This document shows, piece by piece, positions 22,772 to 35,870 of a stretch of DNA of 64,000 bases. The translations under genes were made by a program, and so were the position numbers. The stretch comes from Hygrocybe punicea. Taxonomy: Eukaryota; Basidiomycota; Agaricomycetes; Agaricales; Hygrophoraceae. Under the pieces are notes generated by a model. That model was not told where the DNA came from. It was given only the letters and a program-made list of their open reading frames with translations, and ran no database searches. Each line of letters opens with the position of its first letter. Within the stretch, counting starts at the first letter, position 1. The stretch lies in assembly GCA_963556145.1 (NCBI GenBank), contig OY744465.1, positions 2,666,001-2,730,000 on the forward strand, given 5' to 3'.

Positions 22772-23344
22772 ATGGCTCGTCACTCTCTTCCCTACTATCG
22801 TCGTCGCACCCTTGCTTTGAATTGAGACAACAACCTCTATACCGGTAATCGTCACCTTGTTCATAACACCGCGCACCATTACCATTATTTTCCCTGGCCT
22901 CATCCTCTTTTTTGGAATAATCCATACTCTTGGCCTCGGAATCGCCCTCTCAATTGGTTTGACTTCGTTCAGTGGTCTAACCCGCATCTTCTTCGTCTTC
23001 CTACTGCTCATTTGGCATCATCTGTTGGTGCTTTTCAATCTGAGTACGTCCTTTGTCTTCTTCGGGATTTTACCGCATCTCAACTCCCCTGGACTCGCCA
23101 ACACGTCTTCCACATCTTAAATCTCATTATCACACTCCAACGTATCATCGACCGATACTTTATTCACACCTGTCTTCATCTCAACCTTCCTCCTCTTTTC
23201 CTCAGACGACACTTCACTCATCCTCTCAACATTCTTGATGGCGAACTCTATGATTACTGCCGACTTTGGCACTTCACGCTCAGCAGATATGACCTCTACT
23301 GTCTTGGAGGTCACCCTGGAGGATTCCGTCGAGGGATGTACTAG
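22772..23344 (+). pseudogene. Chromovirus ORF3, accessory frame of unknown function
   Basis: This frame starts 80 bp after the pol stop and has one TGA at 22823-22825. Its product of about 190 residues has a YRRR start, aromatic and Pro-rich PWP segments, an NRPLNWFDF core and a leucine-rich second half. The same order of motifs occurs in the E1 frame at 2561-3034. Ty3/Gypsy elements usually end with pol; extra 3' frames are uncommon and include env-like genes. Here I see no signal peptide or membrane anchor. The function is unknown. Confidence 0.6.
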
Positions 23345-23912
23345 CCCCGTCACTGGAATATGGAATATGGTTGATGGAGTTCATGCGGATAACAATACTG
23401 TCGATACCAATGACGATGACTTTGATGTGTGGTTGCAGGCACGCCCTCTCTTTCCTGCCCCACCTTCCACTGTACCCTCATCGTCATCTTTATCCGCCTC
23501 TTCTCCTCCCCCACTCGATTCCTCTTTCTTTATTCCACTTAATGCCCCTTTTGACGCTTGGTTATCTTCTCCACCTCCTTCACATTCTCCTCCGGTCTTA
23601 CCCTCTCCTTCTGCTGATGACTTTGATGCTGATATTGACGATTCTTATCGTACCCCTTTCCAATCGGCCTCTGCACGACTTTCTTCCCCATCGCTCTCTT
23701 TTGGTTTGAGTCCTTACTCATCCCCTGCCGATGAAGCTCGTCATGTTACCTACTTTCACCGTCACGCCGTCAAGCTCTCTCATTTTCCTCACTGCCAGTT
23801 CAACCTTTATCGTTATGCCCTTGTCAATGCTACACTTGACACTGCGGTTGTTCATCGGTTGTGTGGCTATGATACTTCTCATTGGGAGGACCTTATTGAT
23901 ATGTTGTTCTAA
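23235..23912 (+). CDS. Chromovirus ORF4, acidic/proline-rich accessory frame
   Basis: This 225-codon frame overlaps the end of ORF3 in another register and stops 37 bp before the 3' LTR. The middle is rich in Pro and Ser, with DDDFDVWL and PFDAWL motifs. The C-terminal 70 residues are more structured, with His and Cys (RHVTYFHRHAVKL, VVHRLCGYDTSHWEDL). No stop breaks it although pol is broken, which could be chance. It is the positional counterpart of the E1 frame 2073-2564. No domain is recognised. Confidence 0.55.
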   Translation: MMANSMITADFGTSRSADMTSTVLEVTLEDSVEGCTSPVTGIWNMVDGVHADNNTVDTNDDDFDVWLQARPLFPAPPSTVPSSSSLSASSPPPLDSSFFIPLNAPFDAWLSSPPPSHSPPVLPSPSADDFDADIDDSYRTPFQSASARLSSPSLSFGLSPYSSPADEARHVTYFHRHAVKLSHFPHCQFNLYRYALVNATLDTAVVHRLCGYDTSHWEDLIDMLF

Positions 23913-23949
23913 GTTGTTCCAGGACGGAACTTTTTTCGGTGTGGTAGTT

Positions 23950-24332
23950 TGTTATGATATGTGACTTGTGACTGTGATTCCGATATCTTTTTCTTTCTTC
24001 TCTTTGTTGTGGCTTTATGCTTACTCTTTCTCTTTTACTCATGCGGACCTCTTTTCTTCCGCTTATCATATGTCTATTACTCATAGGACTCTTCTTCCTC
24101 CACTTATGACATTCATATGACACATTCTTTCTTCCTATTATAGTCTTCTTTCCTTTTCTACCTAGTTACACAGCCACATCTCAGAACATATATAAGTAGT
24201 CTTCTTTTGGCATGTAACCCTAGGTAATTTAACTCGTTAAAAACCTGCTTCTGCACTTCGTGATTCAACACCTATTCTATCTCCGTCTTCTCTTCTTGAA
24301 GTAAAACCTTTTGCTTGTCACGTCGCATAACA
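23950..24332 (+). repeat. Chromovirus 3' LTR
   Basis: This 383 bp repeat pairs with 13636-14018 and is followed by the GCAGA duplication. No strong purine tract precedes it. Confidence 0.9.
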
Positions 24333-24337
24333 GCAGA

Positions 24338-24736
24338 CAAACATAGTAATGATGTAATATTGGCTCAAAGAACAAAAAATAAAGAAAAACATGGTATATG
24401 CACTTCTAGCCCTTGACAAAATGAACAACTTTCTCTCTACAATCTTCTTCATAGGAGTTCATTTGATGACATTACTTGACAATATCATTTGGGGTGTCAC
24501 AAAGTACTGGTTTACCTTTTGTTTCATCCACAACTCACCACACAGGAAATATTTTCTAAATATAATTACAGGAGTAGATAGCCCTTAACACATAGTACAA
24601 CTTCCCCTCTATAATCATGTCAATCCATGCAGTATTTCATGAGATACAAAATACAGCACTCAAAATCTTTCTAAGTCAACATTTTTCTAAACCATCAAAA
24701 AAATTCAAAAAGTCTCAAGAATTTCAAAAACGGCTG
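24338..24736. mobile_element. Foldback MITE, right half
   Basis: Inverted partner of 13258-13630. It ends CGGCTG and is followed by TA (24737-24738). Copy B at 18211 shows the same target as an empty TA, so the MITE is a TA-targeting (Tc1/mariner-type) element inserted in a copy C-like sequence. Confidence 0.75.
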
Positions 24737-27445
24737 TAAGGCTCTCTTATAGTCAATTGTGTAACACCATGTTGATGGGCACAGTATTGAACTTGGGTTG
24801 TATCTTGAACAGCCAAATAAACATCCTCACAAAGAAGTGTTGGTACTGTTTGATTCTGATTCTGTCTAACCAAGGCAGCTTGATAACAACTAGTAATAAT
24901 ACCAGCTGCACTTGGGTAATGATCACAGCTATATTGATGTCCTTGAGCCATGACTCCATTTTCTCCCAATATTTCAAATGCTTATTCAGTAACCGATTAT
25001 CTGGCAGTACCATACTTTCATTGGAAGCAGTAGTAACAGAATACAAAGATTCTCAAACAAATGTATTGCTGGAATTTGCCTTTTGATTTGTTTTACAAAC
25101 TATTTTGCCAAAACTTAGAGTTTGTAAAGGCTGATACATTCCAATAAGCAACAATATGGATCCACCCATAGACAATCCAACTTTGAGATACTTTGGTAAG
25201 TCTAGATATTGTCTGGTGTGTCATGTTGTTCTTTGTCTGACCTAACAAAGATATGGTCTATAAAATTTCTACCTGTCTTCTATTGGATTGGAGATGAGCA
25301 ATGTGAAGCTTGGATGCTGGAAGTTGCTGAGGGTGTGGGAAATGTCAGAGTGGCATACAAACCTTCACATACACAGTACTTTTCTCTATGCATTTGCCTT
25401 AGAGTCCACAGGAGGACAAACAAGAACCTAATCACTATAGATTGGAATCTTCATAAAATCCTATATCTTCCAAAAGCATCATACACATACATTGCTAACA
25501 CATTACAATTTTTGAATTTGGGAATCTTCAAATCCTTTAACTATATGGAGTAATGCTGGTACTCCATATGATAATCTCGATACTCCATAAGGTTAAATAA
25601 TTTGTAGACTCTCAAATTCAAATTTGTAATATATTAGTAATGTATTTGTACAATGCTCAAATCTTATTTTGCACACTGTGTTAGCATTCTGCACAGGATC
25701 TGAACAGAATGCGATCTGAATTATGTCTGAATTTATGGTATAATTATTAGGCTTTTACTTGGAATCTGACAGGAATTTGCCTGAATGTTTATAAATCATT
25801 TGATATTTAAAAATCATTAATAACTAAAAATATAAATTTTATTACTTCTTAATTCCTTAATTACTATACAGAGGGGGAAGGAGTGAGGTAGAGAAAGAGG
25901 GGGGGAAGAAGGGAAGGAAGGGGGTAAATAGAAGAAAGGAGATGGGAGATGGCGAAGGGAAGGCAGCTTTGGAGGGGGGCCATGTCATCATCGTCGTCCT
26001 TCATCATTCTTATTCTCGTGGTCCTTGTCCCAGCCCTCATTCTCATCATCCCTGGTGCGAGGCAGGTATGGCCATGGGCATAGCTAGAAAGTCATTAGTA
26101 ACAACATCAATGAAAGATTTACAAAAAAACTCATGGATGCAGTGGAGGTAGGTGCACCACCCTCTGCTGTGTCCAGTGCTTGGGCACATCACCATTTGTC
26201 ACTGCTGTTGCCACCGGTAGCCATTGCTGGCCGTTATGACTGCTGTTGTCACTGTTGCTGTGGCTGCTGCCATTGCTGCCATGGTCGCTGCTGCTGTTGT
26301 GCTGGGCATTGCTGTTGGGATCGGCCTCCTTCCCTTGGCATTCAAGCTTGGGTGCAGGGCATTTGGAGGTGGGGGGTCCTCATTTGGCATTGGCATTGAG
26401 GTGGACTGTAGTGCAAGATTAGAAGAAAATAATGAAACAAAACAACAATTCATACCTTGGCAGTGGGGTGGGTGTACCACCATCCTGCTGTGTCCATTTT
26501 ACAGCCTTTCCTGTCATCCCCATCTCCTCCCCATTTGGTCGCATTGTGGTCAACTGGGGGCCACTGCTGGCCGTTGGGTGTCCTTTGTCGTCTACACCAC
26601 TTTCAGCCACGTTGTTTTCATTGTGGATGAAGGGCGTGGGCGTGGGCATCATAGTAATAGTCAGTAACACAATACAAGCATAAAAACATCAATAACAACA
26701 TATCGTTGTGGGGGTGGGCACATCACCACCCCCTCCATAGCCACCTGTGTTCATCTGGGTCATGAAGTTGCTGTTGCTGTTGTTGCTGTTGCCATTTGCA
26801 TTCCTGTTTCTGTGCCCATTCCCATCCTCATTCCTGTTCCTGTTCCTGTTCCTGTTCCCTTGGTCTTGGTCTCATCTGCATTCCCATTCTGGCATGGACA
26901 TGGGCGTGGGTGTGCTTCGTGAAGTTGGCAGATGTCAGGCATGTCATTTGGTGTTTGGGGTGTTGGTTGGGCATGTTTTCACATTCATACCTTTGTTGAT
27001 AATCATGTGATGCATTTGTTGACGTGTTTGTGTCCAAATTGGTCTGTGCACCAAATAAATGTATATAAACTACATATTTTCAACTATCTACTTCAGGGCA
27101 TCCCCCACTATATTACATCATAAATATCAGTTAATTACATAAAACCCTTTCATAAATAATTGTAATAAATAATTAACAAAAAAAGCGGACCATTCCCGAG
27201 GGATTCCCTGGAGACTCCTGGGAGTGAGTCCCTGGGGTGTCCCCTTGGAATCCATGGGGGAATAGGACTCCATGGGGAGTCCTGGACTGATGGGGGAATT
27301 CCCCAGGAGGGAATCTTCTGTTTTGGTGTGACTTGGCTGATGACTAAGTCCCCAGGGAGTCCCCCTTCAGTCCCCCTTTTCCCTGGGGAGTCCCCAGGGA
27401 TGTCCGGACTCCAGGGGAAGTTGTGGTGAAGTGTAAAGACCTCTG
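24737..27445. mobile_element. hAT-like non-autonomous element, copy C
   Basis: Collinear with copy B from 18211 to the right terminus. It ends GACCTCTG at 27445 with the shared TTTACACTT-type TIR. The left third is missing because the MITE nest replaces it. Blocks: decayed coding-like sequence on minus (24724-25290), a purine run (25870-25930), CTG/GCC repeats (26200-26300), GTTCCT repeats (26820-26865) and GGGGACTCC subterminal repeats. No transposase was seen. Confidence 0.65.
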
Positions 27446-27487
27446 TTTGCTCCGGCATCCTTGAAATGGGGGAGAAAGGAATGAAGG

Positions 27488-27827
27488 TGTTGGAATCACA
27501 AGCTCGTGCCGAAGCCCGAAGCAAATTTGTTATGGTCATTTTCATCTAACATGGACATTTGTTATTTATTCACCACATGATTAGTTTTACACGCGTAGTG
27601 ATAGAGTCATTGCGTTTCGTCGCTAGGCAACTATTTTACTATTTAGCTTACTGTAGAATACTCGCCCACCTCAGCCGTTTGACTCCCGCAAACGCTGAGG
27701 TGAGCCACATACCAGCTTTTCTTACCTTAGTTTACTTATAACTCGTGTAGTCATTTTATAGGTAAATATTACCAGCCATTTGACTCCCGCAAACGCTGAG
27801 TCATTTTATAGCTCTCGAAATCTAACA
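27488..27827 (+). repeat. Copia 5' LTR
   Basis: The repeat starts TGTTGGAATC and ends ATCTAACA. A motif TTTGACTCCCGCAAACGCT occurs twice within it and could form a small hairpin. Confidence 0.93.
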
Positions 27828-27831
27828 GGTT

Positions 27832-30800
27832 ATGAGCCCTGGCGCAATGTCGACAATGGTTGTAAAAGATGACTTACAAAATGTCCCGATGCTTGAGCCC
27901 GATGGCCGTAACTGGGTTATTTTCAAGATGCGTCTTGAGTGGGCCCTGGCATCGAAAAATGTTGATGGACACTTGCTTGGCAAAAAGGTCAGGCCTGCGA
28001 CTGGTGATGCTGGTTTGGAGCAGTGGGAGAAGGATGAAAACCTTGCACGACACATGCTAGGTCAACGTCTCCACGATTCGACTCTTCGAAAGATTATCCG
28101 AAAGTCCACCGTTGCCGAAATGTGGAAGCTGATCTCCACGGAATTTGAGCAGAAGTCTGCCATTGTCCAGGCAAATCTACGCTCCAAATTCATGTCCCTT
28201 CGGTGCGCCGACAAGGGAAACCTGCGTACACACCTCGACAAGATGTCAGAGATGTGGGAAGAACTTGCGTCCGTGGGCGTTGCCATTGATGACAAAGAGT
28301 ACACTTCCGTGATTATTAAATCCCTTCCCAAGGAATATGCCAGTTTCGTTTCCAGTTTGGCTGCCGCTGCACACCTCGTTGGCAAGACCCTGGATCCCGA
28401 TACCATGAAATCTTACTTGCTGGAAGAATACGACAACCAGACTATTTTCAGCAAGCCAGAGAAGTCGAGGGATAAGGATGTGGCTCTTACGGCGTACCCA
28501 AGCGCAAAAACAGTTTCGAAAAACCGTTCTGGTGCTGGCGATTCGAAGCCCCACTCATCTTCGAAACTCGTGTGCTGGAACTGTGGTGGCACCGGTCACC
28601 GCCGTGACCAATGCCCAAGTCCAAAGTCGGATGATGCCCATAAGCCCATTCCGAAAGGAAAGGACTCCCCACGTTCTGCCCCTAAAGGAAAGATGCCAGA
28701 GTCTGCAAACGCAACAGTTGACAATGAGGAAGATGGCGTGTGGAGTGCTTACCTTGATTCGGACTTATTTGACTTCGACGATGATCTCCCTGCTTTAGAA
28801 GATGTCAGCGACAGCAGCGAGAGCGAGGGGGAACTTACAGAGATTGATGATGTCTCTGAAACCTTCAGTGAAATCGACGACAGCGATACCAGCTCTTTTG
28901 TCGACATTGAACCCACTCCCGCTTCACGTCGTGTCACCATTGAAGAAGTCCCCGATGACGAGGCACCTCCCCTCCATCCTGATTCAGGCGTCGAAGCCTT
29001 TACACCCCTCGACATTGCAGCACTCAGTCATTCGGATCCTGTCATGCCAAATAAAATAATTGAGTTGTTTGATTCTGGCACAACGCGACATCTTTCCCCT
29101 TACCGCGAATCTTTTTCCACCTATCAAGAGATTCCCCCGAAAGCTATTAACGCCGCTAACCAGCAAAAGTTCAAAGCTACGGGGGTAGGCGAGATGGTCA
29201 TTGAGGTTCCGAATGGCATGAACAGGTCGAAAATGAGGCTTACCGAAGTCTTATATTCACCCGAGATAGGCTTTACCCTGGTCTCGATAGGCCGTATCGA
29301 CGACGCTGGTTACTCTACTACCTTTGGAGGTGGCCATTGTGAAATTCGCGATGGAAACGGTGATGTGGTTGGTGATTTTCCCAAGACGAAGGGACTATAT
29401 CGTGTTGTTCATGAATCAGTCAATGAGCAAGCCAATTCCGCCACAGATAAGCTCACCGTAATGGAGCTGCACCGCCTCATGGGCCACATTTCACCTGCCT
29501 CGGCAAAGCGCCTCGTTGAGAAGGGTTTTGTCACTGGAGTGTCTTTGGACACGTCTGCCTCCGAATCCACATTTTGCGAGTCCTGTGTCCATGCCAAGTC
29601 AAAGCATCAACCTGTGCCTAAGGTGCGAGAGGGTGAGCGTGCAACAGAGTACGGTGCCAAGATCCACTCCGATGTGTGGGGACCCTCACCTGTCCAAACC
29701 CTTGGCGGTCGCCTTTATTATGTCACCTTCACAGACGATGCCACCCGCGAGACTCATTTGTACCTGCTTCGCAAGAAATCCGAGACCTTCACTGCTTACT
29801 TGCAATATGAAGCATGGGTAAAGACTCACCACGATGCCCCCATCAAGACTCTCCGATCTGATAGAGGCGGCGAGTACCTGAGCGGAAAGTTCATCAAACA
29901 TCTCGCGGATCATGGGACAACGCATAAACTGACCGTGCATGACACCTCAGAGGAGAACGGCGTCTCTGAGCGTTTAAATGGCATCCTTGTTGAGAAAGTC
30001 CGTGCGATGCTTCATTCAAGTGGTCTCCCTAAGTCTCTGTGGGGCGAAGCTGTCAGACATGCTGTTTGGCTGAAGAATCGGACATCGACGAAGGCTTTGG
30101 ACGGTAGGACTCCTTTCGAGGCCGCTACTGGTAAGAAGCCAAATCTATCGGCCTTGCACGAATGGGGTTGCCGCGCGTGGGTGCATGATGCCTCCCAGTC
30201 AAAGCTTGACTGGCGTGCACGAGAGGGCCGCTGGGTAGGTTTCGATGATGAGAGCAAGGGCCACCGTATTTATTGGCCTGAGAAACGGTCCGTTACCGTC
30301 GAATGGAGTGTCAAGTTTAATGGAGACACACCTTTCATTTTGGTGGATGATGTGTCGCTTGAGGGGGAGAGTGGTAGCTCAGCCAAGCTCTCCACATCTA
30401 CCAAGCCTGCTCTCGAAGTGCCTGATCCTGTTCTTGAGGTGCCGCCTACTGCTGAAGGGGCTGATTCGTGCCCCACCTCCCCACAGCCCGCTACCCACGA
30501 AGCCCATCCGAAACGTGATCGCCGTCCCACTCAGTACGTCCTCGATATCCTTGACGGCAAAGGGTCAGCCACTGGCCTTGCAAGCAGAAACGACTTACCT
30601 GTTGGCCTCCAAGCGCCTGAGTCCAACATCGCCATCGAATTCGAGACCCTTGATGGTGAAGACAAATATGTCCTGGTCGCTATGACTGCTGATGCGGAGG
30701 CTATTGAGCCACGAACCCTTGCTGAAGCGAAGCGAAGCCCAGACTGGCTCCATTGGGAACAAGCCATCCAGGAAGAAATTAGAACGCTCGAAAAGGCCGG

Positions 30801-32283
30801 CACGTGGGAAGTTGTTGAAGCCCCTCCCAATGCAAATATTGTTGGCAGCAAATGGGTATTCCGTATCAAGAAGAACGCAGCCGGCGAAATCGAACGCTTC
30901 AAGGCGCGCCTTGTTGCGCAGGGTTTTTCACAAGTCCCTGGGGTCGACTACTTCGATACTTTTGCACCTGTTGCTAAGTTAGCGTCAATCCGCACCGTTT
31001 TGGCTATTGCAGCGCGTCTCGATCTCGAAATACATCAAGTAGATGTCAAGGGGGCTTACCTGAATGGGGTACTCGAAGAAAATGAGGTCATTCACATGCG
31101 GCAGTCCCCCAACATGCCATATGACCGCAGCAAAGTGCTCCGCTTGAAGAAATGCATCTACGGCTTGAAACAGAGCGGGCGCCGTTGGTACGAAAAACTT
31201 TTCGAGGTCCTGAAGATGCTATTCAGCTTAACGCGATGTGAGGTCGACCATGCCGTATTTTTTCGCCGATCCGGACGCGAAATAATTATCTTCGTTGTGC
31301 ATGTGGACGATTTGACTGTGGTGACTAGTGGTAAAGTTTTAATGGACGAAGTTAAGAGAAAGTTGCGGGCAGCACTGGAGATTACTGACCTAGGCAAAAT
31401 CCATTGGCTGCTTGGCATCGAGGTGCGACGTGACCGTGAAAATCGTACGATAACGCTTTCACAAAAGTCCTACATCGAGTCCATCATCAAACGTTTTGGC
31501 CTTGAAGATGCAAAACCACTTGCCTCACCGATGGAACCCAGCGCGTGGCTATCGAATGCTCAATCCCCCGTCACCTCGCGTGAGCTTGCCGACATGCGAG
31601 ACGTGCCGTATCGCGAGGCTGTTGGTTCATTGATGTATGCTGCTGTTGGCACGCGTCCTGACATCGCTTTTGCTGTTGCAATCCTGTCCCGGTTCTCGCA
31701 AAACCCTGGCCGCGCACATTGGGAAGCTGTGAAGAGAGTTTTTCGTTATCTAAAAGGGACCATTGAGTTATGGCTCACCTTTGGCCGCGAGACGCGAGAC
31801 GCGACTGGATCACATGACCTCGTTGGTTATGCTGACGCGGATGGAAGTATGCAAGACGACCGGCACGCGATCTCGGGCTACGCATTCCTCATCGATGGCG
31901 GAGCCGTTTCCTGGAGCTCAAAGCGTCAAGAAATTGTTGTCTTATCCACGACCGAAGCCGAATACGTCGCCATTACTCATGCAGCAAAAGAAGCCTTATG
32001 GCTGCGCACATTCATCAGTGAAACCTTCAGCTCCCTCTCGGATTCCACCATCCTTTATTCAGACAACCAGTCTGCTATCGCGCTCTCGAAAGACCACCAG
32101 TATCATGCCCGGACGAAGCACATCGACATCCGATTCCATTTTATTCGCTGGGTCATTGAAAAGGGTTCCCTCAAGCTCATTTACTGCCCTACCGAAGACA
32201 TGGTTGCTGACACACTCACGAAACCGTTACCCTCCGCTAAAGCGAAGCACTTCGCTGCTGAACTCGGCCTTCGCACAGCTTGA
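27832..32283 (+). CDS. Copia Gag-Pol polyprotein
   Basis: The frame is 1483 codons without a stop. Domains in order: Gag (about 1-230); a CCHC knuckle CWNCGGTGHRRDQC near 248-261; an acidic linker; aspartic protease with FDSGTTRHL near 412; an integrase zinc finger (HRLMGH...CESC, 540-600); an integrase core with HSDVWGP, RSDRGGEYLSG and the ENGVSERLNG glutamate (612-710); a reverse transcriptase with KARLVAQGFSQ and VHVDD near 1156; and RNase H from GYADADGS near 1332 to the end. Integrase before RT is the Copia order. Gag and Pol share one frame, as in several fungal Copia elements. All catalytic motifs appear present, so it may be functional. Alternative frames inside it are shadows. Confidence 0.96.
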   Translation: MSPGAMSTMVVKDDLQNVPMLEPDGRNWVIFKMRLEWALASKNVDGHLLGKKVRPATGDAGLEQWEKDENLARHMLGQRLHDSTLRKIIRKSTVAEMWKLISTEFEQKSAIVQANLRSKFMSLRCADKGNLRTHLDKMSEMWEELASVGVAIDDKEYTSVIIKSLPKEYASFVSSLAAAAHLVGKTLDPDTMKSYLLEEYDNQTIFSKPEKSRDKDVALTAYPSAKTVSKNRSGAGDSKPHSSSKLVCWNCGGTGHRRDQCPSPKSDDAHKPIPKGKDSPRSAPKGKMPESANATVDNEEDGVWSAYLDSDLFDFDDDLPALEDVSDSSESEGELTEIDDVSETFSEIDDSDTSSFVDIEPTPASRRVTIEEVPDDEAPPLHPDSGVEAFTPLDIAALSHSDPVMPNKIIELFDSGTTRHLSPYRESFSTYQEIPPKAINAANQQKFKATGVGEMVIEVPNGMNRSKMRLTEVLYSPEIGFTLVSIGRIDDAGYSTTFGGGHCEIRDGNGDVVGDFPKTKGLYRVVHESVNEQANSATDKLTVMELHRLMGHISPASAKRLVEKGFVTGVSLDTSASESTFCESCVHAKSKHQPVPKVREGERATEYGAKIHSDVWGPSPVQTLGGRLYYVTFTDDATRETHLYLLRKKSETFTAYLQYEAWVKTHHDAPIKTLRSDRGGEYLSGKFIKHLADHGTTHKLTVHDTSEENGVSERLNGILVEKVRAMLHSSGLPKSLWGEAVRHAVWLKNRTSTKALDGRTPFEAATGKKPNLSALHEWGCRAWVHDASQSKLDWRAREGRWVGFDDESKGHRIYWPEKRSVTVEWSVKFNGDTPFILVDDVSLEGESGSSAKLSTSTKPALEVPDPVLEVPPTAEGADSCPTSPQPATHEAHPKRDRRPTQYVLDILDGKGSATGLASRNDLPVGLQAPESNIAIEFETLDGEDKYVLVAMTADAEAIEPRTLAEAKRSPDWLHWEQAIQEEIRTLEKAGTWEVVEAPPNANIVGSKWVFRIKKNAAGEIERFKARLVAQGFSQVPGVDYFDTFAPVAKLASIRTVLAIAARLDLEIHQVDVKGAYLNGVLEENEVIHMRQSPNMPYDRSKVLRLKKCIYGLKQSGRRWYEKLFEVLKMLFSLTRCEVDHAVFFRRSGREIIIFVVHVDDLTVVTSGKVLMDEVKRKLRAALEITDLGKIHWLLGIEVRRDRENRTITLSQKSYIESIIKRFGLEDAKPLASPMEPSAWLSNAQSPVTSRELADMRDVPYREAVGSLMYAAVGTRPDIAFAVAILSRFSQNPGRAHWEAVKRVFRYLKGTIELWLTFGRETRDATGSHDLVGYADADGSMQDDRHAISGYAFLIDGGAVSWSSKRQEIVVLSTTEAEYVAITHAAKEALWLRTFISETFSSLSDSTILYSDNQSAIALSKDHQYHARTKHIDIRFHFIRWVIEKGSLKLIYCPTEDMVADTLTKPLPSAKAKHFAAELGLRTA

Positions 32284-32290
32284 GGGGGAG
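32281..32290 (+). other. Copia polypurine tract
   Basis: TGAGGGGGAG lies directly before the 3' LTR and contains the ORF stop (TGA, 32281-32283), so the coding end and the PPT overlap. Confidence 0.85.
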
Positions 32291-32630
32291 TGTTGGAATC
32301 ACAAGCTCGTGCTGAAGCCCGAAGCAAATTTGTTATGGTCATTTTCATCTAACATGGACATTTGTTATTTATTCACCACATGATTAGTTTTACACGCGTA
32401 GTGATAGAGTCATTGCGTTTCGTCGCTAGGCAACTATTTTACTATTTAGCTTACTGTAGAATACTCGCCCACCTCAGCCGTTTGACTCCCGCAAACGCTG
32501 AGGTGAGCCACATACCAGCTTTTCTTACCTTAGTTTACTTATAACTCGTGTAGTCATTTTATAGGTAAATATTACCAGCCGTTTGACTCCCGCAAACGCT
32601 GAGTCATTTTATAGCTCTCGAAATCTAACA
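32291..32630 (+). repeat. Copia 3' LTR
   Basis: Partner of 27488-27827, followed by GAAGG. Its promoter would fire toward GEM1. Confidence 0.93.
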
Positions 32631-32635
32631 GAAGG

Positions 32636-32975
32636 GAGATGTCGCGCTGGGTCACCAGGTCTGAAGAATGGAGAGGATTGTGAGGTGATCTGGGACTCGG
32701 GAGTCCAGGGACTGCTGGGTCCGGGCTGTGGCAAGCCGTGAACAAAAAAGAGAGAACCGAGTGATTAGACTAAAATGTAAGTTTAAAGACGAGATAAAGG
32801 TCATGTTATTCCCTGATTTGGACATTCCGGGCCGGCAAAGTCAAACTCAGCTATGCCAGCCCTTCCACTGTCGCCGAGTTTTCAGTAAGGAACAGACAGT
32901 GACTTCAGCTTTATAAGGTCTTCTCCGAACTTTCTAATTTCAGTTCTCCGACCTCTGGAATCCATAATCCGGGAC
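32636..32975 (+). promoter_or_regulatory. GEM1 upstream region, truncated by Copia
   Basis: About 340 bp of non-repetitive sequence lie between the Copia duplication and the GEM1 start. They should hold the native core promoter and 5' leader. I see no clear TATA box. Confidence 0.4.
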
Positions 32976-35651
<2,676 letters not shown>

Positions 35652-35870
35652 TGCTAAATTTTACCTATGTACATGAGAGCAGATCCGCCACGCGCGTGGT
35701 TAGATCCGGAGCAAACGCCGCTTTCTCGTGTGCGAAACTCGAAAATCGTTCGTATTTTCATTGCTTCCACCAGTCATCTGAAGTATTCAAGGCATACTTT
35801 GCCTAATCGACATTGACGAATTCTCTCAACCCTCACATTGAAGCGGTAAACTTATTTAAGTGAAATTATC

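Larger units (their letters stand above)
13636..24332 (+). mobile_element. Ty3/Gypsy chromovirus, full length but decayed
   Basis: It has 383 bp LTRs (13636-14018 and 23950-24332) and a 5 bp duplication, GCAGA, at 13631-13635 and 24333-24337. The order is gag-protease, RT, RNase H, integrase, chromodomain, then two extra frames. I count roughly a dozen LTR differences, so it is not recent. Several stops and a frameshift inactivate it, and a 3.9 kb hAT-like element splits RNase H. The chromodomain and apparent self-priming place it near the Tf1/sushi group of chromoviruses. Confidence 0.9.
27488..32630 (+). mobile_element. Full-length Ty1/Copia element, apparently intact
   Basis: It has 340 bp LTRs at 27488-27827 and 32291-32630 that differ at two positions by eye. 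GAAGG target duplications flank it (27483-27487 and 32631-32635). The single long ORF is uninterrupted, a GAGGGGGAG purine tract precedes the 3' LTR, and GGTTATGAGCCC follows the 5' LTR at the PBS position. This is the youngest complete autonomous element here and lies about 345 bp upstream of the GEM1 start, same direction. Confidence 0.95.

Noticed and set aside
13258..24736. One giant inverted repeat or chromosomal inversion around the chromovirus
   Set aside because: The inverted flanks are the two arms of a foldback MITE known intact at 59631-60405, and the TSD GCAGA shows simple insertion.
28478..31418. Numerous antisense and alternative frames inside the Copia ORF
   Set aside because: Shadows of a GC-richer coding sequence; none has an independent start context or domain.
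32728..32916. Small upstream ORF before GEM1
   Set aside because: No conserved feature; the GEM1 start at 32976 gives the complete N-terminal GTPase motif.
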